DNA of 14,141 nt from CANQDT01 sp051878935 (GCA_051878935.1 JBJELB010000034.1:1-14141); one strand, 5' to 3'. Counted from the stretch's first letter, positions 1 through 8,040 are shown. The notes: generated by a model from the sequence alone, not told the origin. Numbers and translations: made by a program.

Positions 1-5
1 AACTA

Positions 6-14
6 TGTTACAAT
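6..14 (+). promoter_or_regulatory. Candidate extended -10 element upstream of secA
   Basis: A TG dinucleotide, one base, then TACAAT gives an extended -10 motif. It would start a transcript near position 20 and leave a leader of about 35 bases before the secA ATG. Any -35 box lies outside the window, so this is a weak call made on one box only. Confidence 0.3.
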
Positions 15-54
15 TTACTGGATATCGTTTTGTTGAATGATAGGAGATAATGAA

Positions 55-2628
55 ATGAAATTAATAGAGAAAATTTTTGGCACGCACAGCGAGAAAGAGA
101 TTCGCCGAATCTCCGATCAGGCAGATGCGGTTATGGCTTTGGAAGAAGACATGGCAAAGTTGTCCGATGAGGAGTTAAGAAATAAGACATCGGAATTTAA
201 AGAAAGACTTGCAAATGGAGAAACACTTGATGATTTACTGGTAGAAGCATACGCGACTGTCCGTGAGGCAGCATGGCGTGCGCTTGGTATGAAGCATTAT
301 CGTGTACAGGTGCTTGGTGGTATTATCCTGCATCAGGGCCGTATCGCAGAGATGAGAACCGGTGAAGGTAAGACGTTGGTATCTACGCTGCCGGCGTACT
401 TAAATGCTTTGGAAGGAAAGGGCGTACATGTAGTAACGGTCAATGACTATCTGGCGAAGCGTGATGCGGAGTGGATGGGACAGGTACATGAATTCCTGGG
501 CTTGACGGTAGGTGTCATCTTAAACGAATATGATAATGACCAGAGAAGAGAAGCATATAATTGTGATATTACCTATGTTACGAACAATGAATTAGGATTT
601 GATTATCTGCGTGATAACATGGTGATTTATAAAGAACAGCTGGTACAGAGAGATTTGCATTATGCGATTGTCGATGAGGTGGATTCTGTTTTGATTGATG
701 AAGCACGTACACCATTGATTATCTCAGGTCAGAGCGGTAAGTCCACACAGCTTTATAAAATGTGTGATTATCTGGCAAGACAGATGCAGCGTGGACAGGG
801 TACCGGAGAATTATCGAAGATGGATGCCATCATGGGTATTGATATCGAAGAAGACGGTGATTTCCTTGTAAACGAGAAGGACAAGCAGGTCATCTTAACG
901 GCACAGGGTGTACAGAAGGTGGAAGAATTCTTCCATATTGACAACCTGGCTGATGCAGATAACCTTGAGATTCAGCATAATATCATCCTGGCCCTGAGGG
1001 CACACAACCTGATGTTTCGGGACAAGGATTATGTTGTCAAAGATGATGAGGTATTGATCGTAGATGAGTTTACCGGACGTATTATGCCGGGACGCCGTTA
1101 TTCTGACGGTTTGCATCAGGCGATTGAGGCGAAAGAGAATGTGAAGGTAAAACGTGAGAGTAAGACTTTGGCTACGATTACCTTCCAGAACTTCTTCAAT
1201 AAATATAAAAAGAAAGCAGGTATGACAGGTACCGCTTTGACAGAAGAGAAGGAGTTCCGTGAAATCTACGGAATGGACGTTGTTGAGATTCCAACGAACA
1301 AACCGGTCGTGCGTATCGACCATGATGATGTGGTATATAAGACGAAACGGGAGAAATTAAATGCGGTTGTGGATGCTATCGTGGCATCTCATGAGAAACA
1401 GCAGCCGGTATTGGTCGGTACGGTTACGATTGAAGCATCAGAAGAATTAAGTATCCTATTGAATAAAAAACATATTCCACATAAGGTGCTGAATGCGAAG
1501 TTCCATGAGATTGAGGCTGAGATCATTGCAGATGCCGGTCATTTAGGAGCGGTTACCATTGCAACGAATATGGCCGGTCGTGGTACGGATATTAAGCTGG
1601 AGGAGGGAGTATCTGAAGTAGGTGGCCTGAAAATCATTGGTACAGAGAGACATGAATCCAGACGTATTGATAACCAGCTGCGTGGACGTGCCGGACGTCA
1701 GGGTGATAATGGTGAATCCCAGTTCTATCTGTCTCTGGAAGATGATTTGATGCGTTTGTTTGGTTCTGAGCGCGTCATGGGAGTTTATGACGCCTTGAAT
1801 CTTCCGGAAGGAGAAGAGATTCAGCATAAAACGATTACCAGCTTTATTGAAAAGGCACAGAAGAAGATCGAGAGTAACAACTTTGCGATTCGCAAGAATC
1901 TGTTAGAATATGACCAGGTTAACAATGAGCAGCGTGAGATTATTTATGAAGAGCGCCGTAAGGTATTAGATGGCGAGAACATGAATAAGGTTGTATTGCG
2001 TATGATGCGTGAAACGGTGGCTGATACATTGAATCGGTTACTTGCAGAGGATAACAGCAGTGATGGCGAGAAGAATCTAAAAGAGGTTCAAATGGAATTA
2101 AGTGTTGACCTCGGTGTAACAGAGCCTTTGGTTACGCAGGAGATGCTGGATGAGGAAAGCAAAGAAGTCATCATCAAAGAGGTTCAGGATAAAGTGATTC
2201 AGATGTATGCAGAAAAAGAAGCATTATTTGAGGATCCGGAACAGCTTCGTGAGCTTGAACGTGTCATTTTGTTGAAGGTCATTGACCGTAAATGGATGGA
2301 TCATATTGATGATATGGATCAGCTGCGTCAAGGTATTGGTTTACAGGCTTTTGGTAACCGTGATCCGTTGGTTGAGTACAAATTCCTCGGATATGATATG
2401 TTCGAAGAGATGACGAAATCCATCAGTCAGGATACCACGCGTGCCCTTCTCAATATCCGGATTAAGGAAGAAGTGAAGCGTGAAGAGGTTGCCAAGGTAA
2501 CCGGCACGAACAAGGACGACAGTGTTGCAAAAGGACCGGTTGTCCGTAAAAACGAAAAGATTGGTAGAAATGATCCGTGTCCGTGTGGAAGCGGAAAGAA
2601 GTATAAATACTGCTGTGGCAGAGATTAA
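55..2628 (+). CDS. secA: Preprotein translocase subunit SecA
   Basis: SecA is the ATPase that drives unfolded preproteins through the SecYEG channel at the cytoplasmic membrane. The protein is 857 residues, close to the usual Firmicute length. The Walker A motif TGEGKT lies at residues 102-107 (Lys106), and the Walker B/DEAD-type motif DEVDS at 207-211 is followed by IDEARTPLIISG. A GRAGRQGD motif sits in the second nucleotide-binding fold. The extreme C-terminus is a SEC-C zinc motif with Cys842, Cys844, Cys853 and Cys854. A start at 37 is possible, but the ribosome binding site AGGAGA at 42-47 lies inside that extension and is 7 bases before the ATG at 55, so 55 is chosen. It is followed by prfB, a common Firmicute order, with a terminator-like hairpin between them. 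Confidence 0.97.
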   Translation: MKLIEKIFGTHSEKEIRRISDQADAVMALEEDMAKLSDEELRNKTSEFKERLANGETLDDLLVEAYATVREAAWRALGMKHYRVQVLGGIILHQGRIAEMRTGEGKTLVSTLPAYLNALEGKGVHVVTVNDYLAKRDAEWMGQVHEFLGLTVGVILNEYDNDQRREAYNCDITYVTNNELGFDYLRDNMVIYKEQLVQRDLHYAIVDEVDSVLIDEARTPLIISGQSGKSTQLYKMCDYLARQMQRGQGTGELSKMDAIMGIDIEEDGDFLVNEKDKQVILTAQGVQKVEEFFHIDNLADADNLEIQHNIILALRAHNLMFRDKDYVVKDDEVLIVDEFTGRIMPGRRYSDGLHQAIEAKENVKVKRESKTLATITFQNFFNKYKKKAGMTGTALTEEKEFREIYGMDVVEIPTNKPVVRIDHDDVVYKTKREKLNAVVDAIVASHEKQQPVLVGTVTIEASEELSILLNKKHIPHKVLNAKFHEIEAEIIADAGHLGAVTIATNMAGRGTDIKLEEGVSEVGGLKIIGTERHESRRIDNQLRGRAGRQGDNGESQFYLSLEDDLMRLFGSERVMGVYDALNLPEGEEIQHKTITSFIEKAQKKIESNNFAIRKNLLEYDQVNNEQREIIYEERRKVLDGENMNKVVLRMMRETVADTLNRLLAEDNSSDGEKNLKEVQMELSVDLGVTEPLVTQEMLDEESKEVIIKEVQDKVIQMYAEKEALFEDPEQLRELERVILLKVIDRKWMDHIDDMDQLRQGIGLQAFGNRDPLVEYKFLGYDMFEEMTKSISQDTTRALLNIRIKEEVKREEVAKVTGTNKDDSVAKGPVVRKNEKIGRNDPCPCGSGKKYKYCCGRD

Positions 2629-2641
2629 TAAGAATGAAATA

Positions 2642-2676
2642 AGGAGCTGTCCGGTAACGGGGAGCTCCTGTTTTTT
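2642..2676 (+). terminator. Intrinsic terminator-like hairpin between secA and prfB
   Basis: AGGAGCT (2642-2648) pairs with AGCTCCT (2663-2669). An inner CCG/CGG pairing closes a GTAA loop. A run of six T follows at 2671-2676. The shape is that of a rho-independent terminator for secA. The prfB ATG is only 17 bases after the T run, so it may act as a leaky attenuator. Confidence 0.75.
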
Positions 2677-2693
2677 CGGATTGGAGAAAACAG

Positions 2694-3794
2694 ATGGTTG
2701 AATTGGATCAATTAAAGTATAAACTCAATACTTATGAAGAACCTATGAAAGAATTGGAAGAGGCACTGGCGCTGTCACAGAAACGGGACCGTATCGAAGA
2801 GCTGGAGCATGAGATGGAAGAGCCGGATTTCTGGGATAAAGTGGGGCAGTCTCAGCGGGTTATGAAAGAATTGAAAGAACTCAAGGATGCGGTGGAGTTA
2901 TTTCAGGGGCTTTTGAGTCAAAGAGAAGATATTGAAACCTTGCTGGAGATGGGATATGAGGAAAATGATCCGGAACTGGCACAGGAGGCAACAGAGGAGA
3001 TGGCGGCCTTTGAGCTAAGATTTGAAGAGCTTCGTATTTCAACGCTTCTGACAGGAGAATATGATAAAGACAATGCGATACTGACCTTACATGCCGGAGC
3101 AGGTGGAACGGAATCGTGCGACTGGGCAAGTATGCTTTATCGTATGTATACCAGATGGGCAGCGAAAAAGGGCTACTCTGTGGAAGTGCTGGATTATCTG
3201 GATGGAGACGAGGCAGGGATTAAAACGGTTACGATTCAGATTAACGGAGAGAATGCCTATGGGTATCTGAAGGCAGAAAAGGGCGTACACCGTCTGGTGC
3301 GAATCTCTCCGTTTAATGCTGCAGGAAAGCGCCAGACCTCCTTTGCATCCTGTGATGTGATGCCGGATATCGAGGAAGATGTTGATATTGACATTGCAGA
3401 AGAAGATTTAAGAATTGATACGTATCGTGCAAGTGGAGCAGGTGGACAGCATATCAATAAGACGTCTTCTGCAATCCGTATTACCCATATTCCTTCCGGT
3501 GTGGTCGTACAGTGTCAGAATGAGCGCTCGCAACATAGTAATAAAGATAAAGCAATGCAGATGTTAAAGGCAAAGCTGCTGTTAATCAAACAGCAGGAAA
3601 ACCTGGAAAAGATATCGGATATCCGTGGTGAAGTTGTGGATAATGGATGGGGCAGCCAGATTCGTTCCTATGTTCTCCAGCCGTATACGATGGTCAAGGA
3701 TCACCGTACGAATGAGGAAACCAGCAATGTAACGGCAGTTTTGGATGGAGAAATTGATATTTTTATTCAGAAATATCTTGCAATGTCAAAGTAA
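2694..3794 (+). CDS. prfB: Peptide chain release factor 2 (RF2), no programmed frameshift
   Basis: RF2 recognises UGA and UAA stop codons in the ribosomal A site and triggers peptidyl-tRNA hydrolysis. The 366-residue protein has the RF2-specific SPF tripeptide at 205-207 (RF1 carries PxT) and the catalytic GGQ at 250-252, within SGAGGQHINKT. The N-terminus is a charged helical coiled-coil-like domain, as in the family. The ATG has GGAG at 2683-2686, 7 bases upstream. In many bacteria codon 26 is an in-frame UGA read by +1 frameshifting; here Leu25 is followed directly by an Ala codon (GCG) and the whole protein is one open frame. There is no SD-like AGGGGG before that point. It follows secA closely. 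Confidence 0.96.
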   Translation: MVELDQLKYKLNTYEEPMKELEEALALSQKRDRIEELEHEMEEPDFWDKVGQSQRVMKELKELKDAVELFQGLLSQREDIETLLEMGYEENDPELAQEATEEMAAFELRFEELRISTLLTGEYDKDNAILTLHAGAGGTESCDWASMLYRMYTRWAAKKGYSVEVLDYLDGDEAGIKTVTIQINGENAYGYLKAEKGVHRLVRISPFNAAGKRQTSFASCDVMPDIEEDVDIDIAEEDLRIDTYRASGAGGQHINKTSSAIRITHIPSGVVVQCQNERSQHSNKDKAMQMLKAKLLLIKQQENLEKISDIRGEVVDNGWGSQIRSYVLQPYTMVKDHRTNEETSNVTAVLDGEIDIFIQKYLAMSK

Positions 3795-3806
3795 ATGTGA
3801 TAGTAT
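3778..3806 (+). promoter_or_regulatory. Candidate promoter for the ACT-hom operon
   Basis: TTGCAA (3778-3783) is followed after 17 bases by TAGTAT (3801-3806), with a TG one base before the -10 (extended -10). Each box matches the sigma-A consensus at 4 of 6 positions. It overlaps the prfB stop codon. A transcript would begin near 3812 and carry the hairpin at 3821-3847 in an approximately 80-base leader. Confidence 0.4.
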
Positions 3807-3820
3807 CTTTCGAGTGAGAA

Positions 3821-3847
3821 CAAGTGTCTTTCTTGGAAAGACACTTG
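3821..3847 (+). other. Perfect 12-bp hairpin in the ACT-hom leader
   Basis: CAAGTGTCTTTC (3821-3832) is exactly complementary to GAAAGACACTTG (3836-3847) across a 3-base loop, TTG. No T run follows, so it is not a standard terminator. A second weaker stem-loop, TTCC...GGAA, sits at 3852-3866. The octamer CTTTCGAG occurs on both sides (3807-3814 and 3855-3862). It may be an RNA processing, stability or control structure. It could also serve as the prfB transcript end. Confidence 0.6.
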
Positions 3848-3893
3848 GAGATTCCTTTCGAGGGAAGGTACTTCATAGTAGGAGATGGACAGG

Positions 3894-4337
3894 ATGTCAG
3901 ATGGGATTAAGTATTATGTAGTGAAGAAAAAAGCAATTCCGGACGTGTTATTAAAAGTGGTCGAAGCAAAAAAACTGTTGGATACAGACAGACATATGAA
4001 TGTGCAGAAAGCGACAGAAGCGGTTGGAATCAGCAGGAGTTCTTTCTATAAGTATAAAGATGATATTTTTCCGTTTCATGAGAATACAAAGGGACAGACC
4101 ATTACGATGGTCATTGAGATGCGGGATGAACCGGGTCTGCTGTCCCGGGTGCTTAGGGTAGTGGCTTTCAGTCAGGCTAATATCTTAACGATACACCAAA
4201 GTATTCCCGTCAATGAGGTAGCATTGCTGACACTGAGCGTGAAGATATCAGAAGAGAATAATGATGTATCGGATATGCTGGAAAGCATTGAGGAACTGGA
4301 AGGAATTAATTATCTAAAAATATTAGCGAGGGAATGA
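3894..4337 (+). CDS. ACT domain-containing protein, UPF0735 (PheB-like) family
   Basis: The product is 147 residues. Residues 36-60 (VQKATEAVGISRSSFYKYKDD) read like a helix-turn-helix and match the N-terminal style of Bacillus PheB/UPF0735 proteins. Residues 68-147 form an ACT domain with the typical DEPGLLSRVL turn (78-87) and NILTIHQSIP. ACT domains usually bind amino acids and exert allosteric control; the exact role of this family is not settled. The start at 3894 has AGGAG (3880-3884) 9 bases upstream; an ATG at 3885 directly abuts that site and is rejected. It ends within a few bases of hom and is probably cotranslated with it. Its position heading a hom-kinase-lysC unit suggests a sensor or regulator of threonine-family synthesis, which is inference. 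Confidence 0.9.
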   Translation: MSDGIKYYVVKKKAIPDVLLKVVEAKKLLDTDRHMNVQKATEAVGISRSSFYKYKDDIFPFHENTKGQTITMVIEMRDEPGLLSRVLRVVAFSQANILTIHQSIPVNEVALLTLSVKISEENNDVSDMLESIEELEGINYLKILARE

Positions 4338-4339
4338 CA

Positions 4340-5551
4340 ATGATTAATGTTGCAGTATTAGGATACGGAACGGTAGGTTCTGGTGTCGTTGAAGTTATTA
4401 AGACAAACCAGAAGAGTATTAATAAAAAAGTAGAAGATGAATTGAATATCAAATATATTCTTGACCTGCGTGATTTTCCGGGAGACCCGATGGAAGATAA
4501 AATTGTGCATGATTACCAGCAGATTATCGATGATGATGAGATCGACATCGTAGTGGAAGTGTTAGGCGGTGTAGAACCGGCATTTACCTTTGTAAAACAG
4601 GCACTTTCCAGAGGAAAATGTGTCGCCACATCAAACAAAGAGCTGGTTGCGGCACACGGTGCTGAACTGATTGCACTGGCAAAAGAGAAAAACGTAAACT
4701 TCCTGTTTGAAGCCAGTGTTGGTGGCGGTATTCCTATCATCCGTCCGTTAAATTCCTCGCTGACAGCAGAGAAAATAACAGAGATTACCGGTATCTTAAA
4801 CGGTACTACGAACTATATCCTGACGAAAATGGCAGATGAGGGTCTGGATTTTGATGTGGTATTAAAAGAAGCACAGGAAAAAGGATATGCAGAACGTAAT
4901 CCGGAAGCAGATGTGGAAGGATATGATGCATGCCGTAAGATTGCGATTTTAACTTCTCTGACCTGTGGAAAACAGGTAGATTATGAAGATATTTATACAG
5001 AAGGAATCACGAAGATTTCTAAGAATGATATCAAGTATGCGAAAGCGATGGGTCAGGCAATCAAATTACTGGCGACCAGCAAGCAGGTGGGTGGCAATAC
5101 CTTCTGTATGGTATGCCCGATGATGATTGGTAAGAAACATCCACTGATTAATGTGAATGATGTATTTAATGCCGTATTTGTCCATGGCAATATGTTGGAT
5201 GATGCCATGTTTTACGGACGTGGCGCAGGAAAGCTTCCTACTGCCAGCGCTGTTGTTGCAGACGTGATAGAGGCTGCCAGACATCGCCATGTAAACATTA
5301 AGACATACTGGAGTCCTGAGAAGAAAGAACTGACCGATATCGGTGAGTGTATTAATAAATACTTTGTCCGTCTTTCTGACGCTACGGAATGTTCCGAAGT
5401 GGAAGATGCATTCGGCCGCGTTGAGTTTGTAAAGGCAGAAGGCGTTCAGGGCGAAGTTGCATTTGTGACTCCAATTATGAAAGAAAAGGATTTCCAGGAA
5501 ACATTGAAACAGTTTGATAATGTTCGAAATGTGATTCGTGTGGCAGTTTGA
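4340..5551 (+). CDS. hom: Homoserine dehydrogenase
   Basis: Homoserine dehydrogenase reduces L-aspartate-4-semialdehyde to homoserine with NAD(P)H, the branch point toward threonine and methionine. The product is 403 residues. The N-terminal Rossmann motif is GYGTVGSG (residues 8-15). The substrate region has TSNKELVAAHG (about 97-107) and NGTTNYILTKM (from 154). The catalytic helix GYDACRK places Asp196 and Lys200 where the family uses them. The C-terminal roughly 70 residues (from about 335) form a short ACT-like tail that could mediate threonine feedback. The ATG at 4340 is 7 bases after GAGGG (4328-4332); the overlapping ATG at 4334 lies against that site and is less likely. It follows the ACT gene almost without a gap. 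Confidence 0.96.
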   Translation: MINVAVLGYGTVGSGVVEVIKTNQKSINKKVEDELNIKYILDLRDFPGDPMEDKIVHDYQQIIDDDEIDIVVEVLGGVEPAFTFVKQALSRGKCVATSNKELVAAHGAELIALAKEKNVNFLFEASVGGGIPIIRPLNSSLTAEKITEITGILNGTTNYILTKMADEGLDFDVVLKEAQEKGYAERNPEADVEGYDACRKIAILTSLTCGKQVDYEDIYTEGITKISKNDIKYAKAMGQAIKLLATSKQVGGNTFCMVCPMMIGKKHPLINVNDVFNAVFVHGNMLDDAMFYGRGAGKLPTASAVVADVIEAARHRHVNIKTYWSPEKKELTDIGECINKYFVRLSDATECSEVEDAFGRVEFVKAEGVQGEVAFVTPIMKEKDFQETLKQFDNVRNVIRVAV

Positions 5552-5619
5552 TAAGGCTGGAAAACATACGGTGGAAGAAACGTGATAGAGCAGCAGTGTG
5601 GAAGGAAAAGGAACAGACT

Positions 5620-6822
5620 ATGAAATATGTAATTGTACTTGGCGATGGTATGGCAGATTACCCGATTGCCGAATTAGGAGAGAAAACACCGATTGAGGTG
5701 GCGAAGACACCGACATTGGATCAGTTGAGTAAAGTATCAGAGGTTGGATTGGTGCATACGATACCGGATGGTATGAGCCCGGGAAGTGACACAGCCAATT
5801 TATCTGTTATCGGATATGACCCGAAGATTTATTATTCCGGACGGTCTCCGCTCGAGGCGTTAAGCATCGGCGTGGACATGAAGGAAACCGACATTTCCTG
5901 TCGATGCAATATCGTAACACTTTCAGAAGAGGAAGAGGAATACAGTAAAAAAACGATTATCGACCACAGCTCCGGTGAGATTACAACAGAAGAAGCTGCA
6001 CAGTTAATCGAAGCAGTCAAGCCGGTACTGGAATCTGAGACATTTCAGTATTATGTCGGAACGAGTTACCGCCATCTGTTAATCTGGAATCATGGTAAGG
6101 TGGTAGAATTAACACCTCCTCATGATATTCTCGGGAAGGTAATCGGCGAATATCTGCCGAAGGAAGAAGCACTTGCCCGGATGATGGAAAAGAGCTATGA
6201 GATATTAAAAGACCATCCTGTGAACATAGACCGTAAGAAACGCGGGTTAAATCCTGCCAACTCTTTATGGTTCTGGGGCGCAGGTACGCGCCCGGCACTT
6301 TCTTCCTTTGAAGAAAAAACAGGAAAGAAAGGTGTCATGGTTTCTGCTGTTGATTTATTAAAAGGAATTGCAGTTGGAGCCGGCATGCATAATATTGAAG
6401 TAGAAGGTGCCAATGGCACGCTTCATACCAATTATGTGGGAAAAGCGAAAGCGGCAACCAATGCGTTGCTGCACGAAGGATATGATTTTGCATATATCCA
6501 TGTGGAAGCACCGGATGAAATGGGACATCAGGGAAGTATAGAACGCAAGATAGCATCGATTGAATATCTGGATGAGAAAGTGATTAAGACAGTTGTGGAG
6601 GAATTTGAGAAAGCCGGAGAAGAGTTCCGTATGTTGGTTCTTCCGGATCATCCGACTCCGATTGCACTGCGAACCCATGTCAGTGATCCGGTCCCGTATC
6701 TGCTGTATGACAGTACCAGACCGGTGGATAACCCATATCCATACAGTGAAGCGGGGGCGAAAGATAGTGGTATCTATGTGGCAGAGGGTCACACAATCAT
6801 AGATCATTTATTAGAAAGGTAG
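5620..6822 (+). CDS. Cofactor-independent phosphoglycerate mutase-like protein; probable homoserine kinase
   Basis: This 400-residue protein belongs to the alkaline phosphatase superfamily, ApgM (archaeal-type, cofactor-independent phosphoglycerate mutase) branch. Metal-site motifs are GDGMADYP (8-15), HVEAPDEMGHQG in the C-terminal half, and LPDHPTPI. The phosphoryl-carrying serine is expected at Ser56 in SPGSDTANL (53-61). A subgroup (TIGR02535, 'proposed homoserine kinase') occurs beside hom and aspartokinase in genomes lacking ThrB, and a member in Desulfovibrio has been assigned homoserine kinase activity by mutant genetics. The location between hom and lysC therefore favours homoserine to O-phosphohomoserine rather than a glycolytic role; this is inference. 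The ATG at 5620 has AAGGA 7 bases upstream; an upstream TTG start at 5548 would overlap the hom stop and add an unrelated tail. lysC follows after 6 bases. Confidence 0.88.
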   Translation: MKYVIVLGDGMADYPIAELGEKTPIEVAKTPTLDQLSKVSEVGLVHTIPDGMSPGSDTANLSVIGYDPKIYYSGRSPLEALSIGVDMKETDISCRCNIVTLSEEEEEYSKKTIIDHSSGEITTEEAAQLIEAVKPVLESETFQYYVGTSYRHLLIWNHGKVVELTPPHDILGKVIGEYLPKEEALARMMEKSYEILKDHPVNIDRKKRGLNPANSLWFWGAGTRPALSSFEEKTGKKGVMVSAVDLLKGIAVGAGMHNIEVEGANGTLHTNYVGKAKAATNALLHEGYDFAYIHVEAPDEMGHQGSIERKIASIEYLDEKVIKTVVEEFEKAGEEFRMLVLPDHPTPIALRTHVSDPVPYLLYDSTRPVDNPYPYSEAGAKDSGIYVAEGHTIIDHLLER

Positions 6823-6828
6823 AAGAAC

Positions 6829-8040
6829 ATGTTAATAGTTAAGAAGTTTGGCGGTACTTCCGTAGCAAACAAGGAAAGAATCTATAACGTGGCAGAGCGT
6901 TGTATCGAAGATTACAAAAAGGGCAATCAGGTAGTCGTAGTATTGTCTGCAATGGGTAAATTAACGGATGAGCTGATTGCCAAAGCAAAAGAGATTAATC
7001 CCAATCCTTCTAAAAGAGAGATGGATATGCTGTTGACAACAGGAGAGCAGACCTCGGTAGCGTTGATGGCAATGGCAATGGACAATCTGGGTGTTCCGGC
7101 AGTATCCTTAAATGCATTTCAGGTTGCCATGCATACGACGAGCGTATACAGCAATGCCAGATTATTAAAAATTGATGTAGAACGTATTCAAACAGAATTA
7201 GACCAGAAGAAAATCGTGATTGTAACCGGTTTCCAGGGTGTGGATAAACAGGATAATTATACGACGCTTGGCCGGGGCGGATCCGATACAACGGCTGTTG
7301 CTCTGGCAGCAGCATTAAGAGCAGATGCCTGTGAGATTTACACCGACGTTGACGGTGTTTATACAGCTGATCCGCGGAAAGTGCCAACTGCACGTAAGCT
7401 GGATGAGATCACATATGATGAGATGCTGGAATTAGCTTCCTTAGGAGCAGGAGTTCTTCATAATCGTTCAGTAGAGTTAGCAAAGAAATATGGTGTTCAG
7501 TTAGTGGTTCGTTCCAGCTTGAATAAATCAGAGGGAACGGTAGTAAAGGAGAAAGTTGATATGGAAAGAATGTTAGTAAGTGGTGTTGCAGGTGATAAGA
7601 GTGCAGCACGTATTGCAGTCGTAGGTTTAGAGGATCAGCCGGGTGTGGCATTTAAATTGTTTAATCATCTGGCACATCACAATATTAACGTTGACGTTAT
7701 CCTGCAGTCTGTTGGCCGTGATGGGACAAAGGACATCAGCTTTACCGTTGATAGAGACTGTGCAGATGAAGCATTGGAAATCATTCAAAGACATAGAAAG
7801 ACCAGCCTGAAATATCAGGAAGTGACATTAGATAAAAGTGTTGCGAAAGTGTCTGTTGTAGGTGCAGGTATGGTATCCAACCCTGGTGTGGCTGCCAGAA
7901 TGTTTGAAGCAATGTATGATGCCAATATCAACATTCGTATGATTGCCACATCAGAAATCAAAGTAACGGTTCTGATTGATGAGAAAAATCTGGAAAGAGC
8001 AATGAATGCCGTTCATGAAGCGTTTGACTTAGGCAACTAA
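6829..8040 (+). CDS. lysC: Aspartate kinase (aspartokinase), LysC type
   Basis: Aspartokinase phosphorylates L-aspartate to 4-aspartyl phosphate, the first step toward lysine, threonine and methionine. The 403-residue protein has the amino-acid-kinase signature KFGGTS (6-11) and the nucleotide/substrate loop LGRGGSDTTA (147-156). Two C-terminal ACT domains follow residue 245, with VEDQPGVA-like (LEDQPGVAFKLF) and VGAGMVSNPGVAARMF segments. These normally give feedback inhibition by lysine and/or threonine. The ATG is 9 bases after AAGG in the tail of the preceding gene, so the two are probably cotranscribed. An internal ribosome binding site and in-frame ATG at codon 245 suggest a second product (separate entry). 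Confidence 0.96.
   Translation: MLIVKKFGGTSVANKERIYNVAERCIEDYKKGNQVVVVLSAMGKLTDELIAKAKEINPNPSKREMDMLLTTGEQTSVALMAMAMDNLGVPAVSLNAFQVAMHTTSVYSNARLLKIDVERIQTELDQKKIVIVTGFQGVDKQDNYTTLGRGGSDTTAVALAAALRADACEIYTDVDGVYTADPRKVPTARKLDEITYDEMLELASLGAGVLHNRSVELAKKYGVQLVVRSSLNKSEGTVVKEKVDMERMLVSGVAGDKSAARIAVVGLEDQPGVAFKLFNHLAHHNINVDVILQSVGRDGTKDISFTVDRDCADEALEIIQRHRKTSLKYQEVTLDKSVAKVSVVGAGMVSNPGVAARMFEAMYDANINIRMIATSEIKVTVLIDEKNLERAMNAVHEAFDLGN
7561..8040 (+). CDS. Probable aspartokinase beta subunit from internal in-frame start
   Basis: AAAGGAG (7545-7551) is followed after 9 bases by an ATG at 7561 in the lysC frame (codon 245). This would yield a 159-residue protein made only of the two ACT domains. 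Bacillus subtilis aspartokinase II is an alpha2beta2 enzyme whose beta subunit is made this way from an internal start at nearly the same position, and Corynebacterium uses the same plan. The site is visible in the sequence; its use in this organism is inferred. Confidence 0.7.
   Translation: MERMLVSGVAGDKSAARIAVVGLEDQPGVAFKLFNHLAHHNINVDVILQSVGRDGTKDISFTVDRDCADEALEIIQRHRKTSLKYQEVTLDKSVAKVSVVGAGMVSNPGVAARMFEAMYDANINIRMIATSEIKVTVLIDEKNLERAMNAVHEAFDLGN

Noticed and set aside
37..54. Upstream ATG for secA adding MIGDNE
   Set aside because: The ribosome binding site AGGAGA lies within this extension and fits the ATG at 55; known SecA proteins start like MKLIEKIFG.
895..1323. 142-residue - strand frame inside secA, and similar frames antisense to prfB, hom, lysC and tex
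   Set aside because: They are antisense shadows of strongly conserved coding sequence with no ribosome binding site or family resemblance.
5548..5619. TTG start extending the mutase-like protein by 24 residues
   Set aside because: It overlaps the hom stop, has no ribosome binding site, and adds a basic tail unlike the family, whose members begin KYVIVLGDGMAD.
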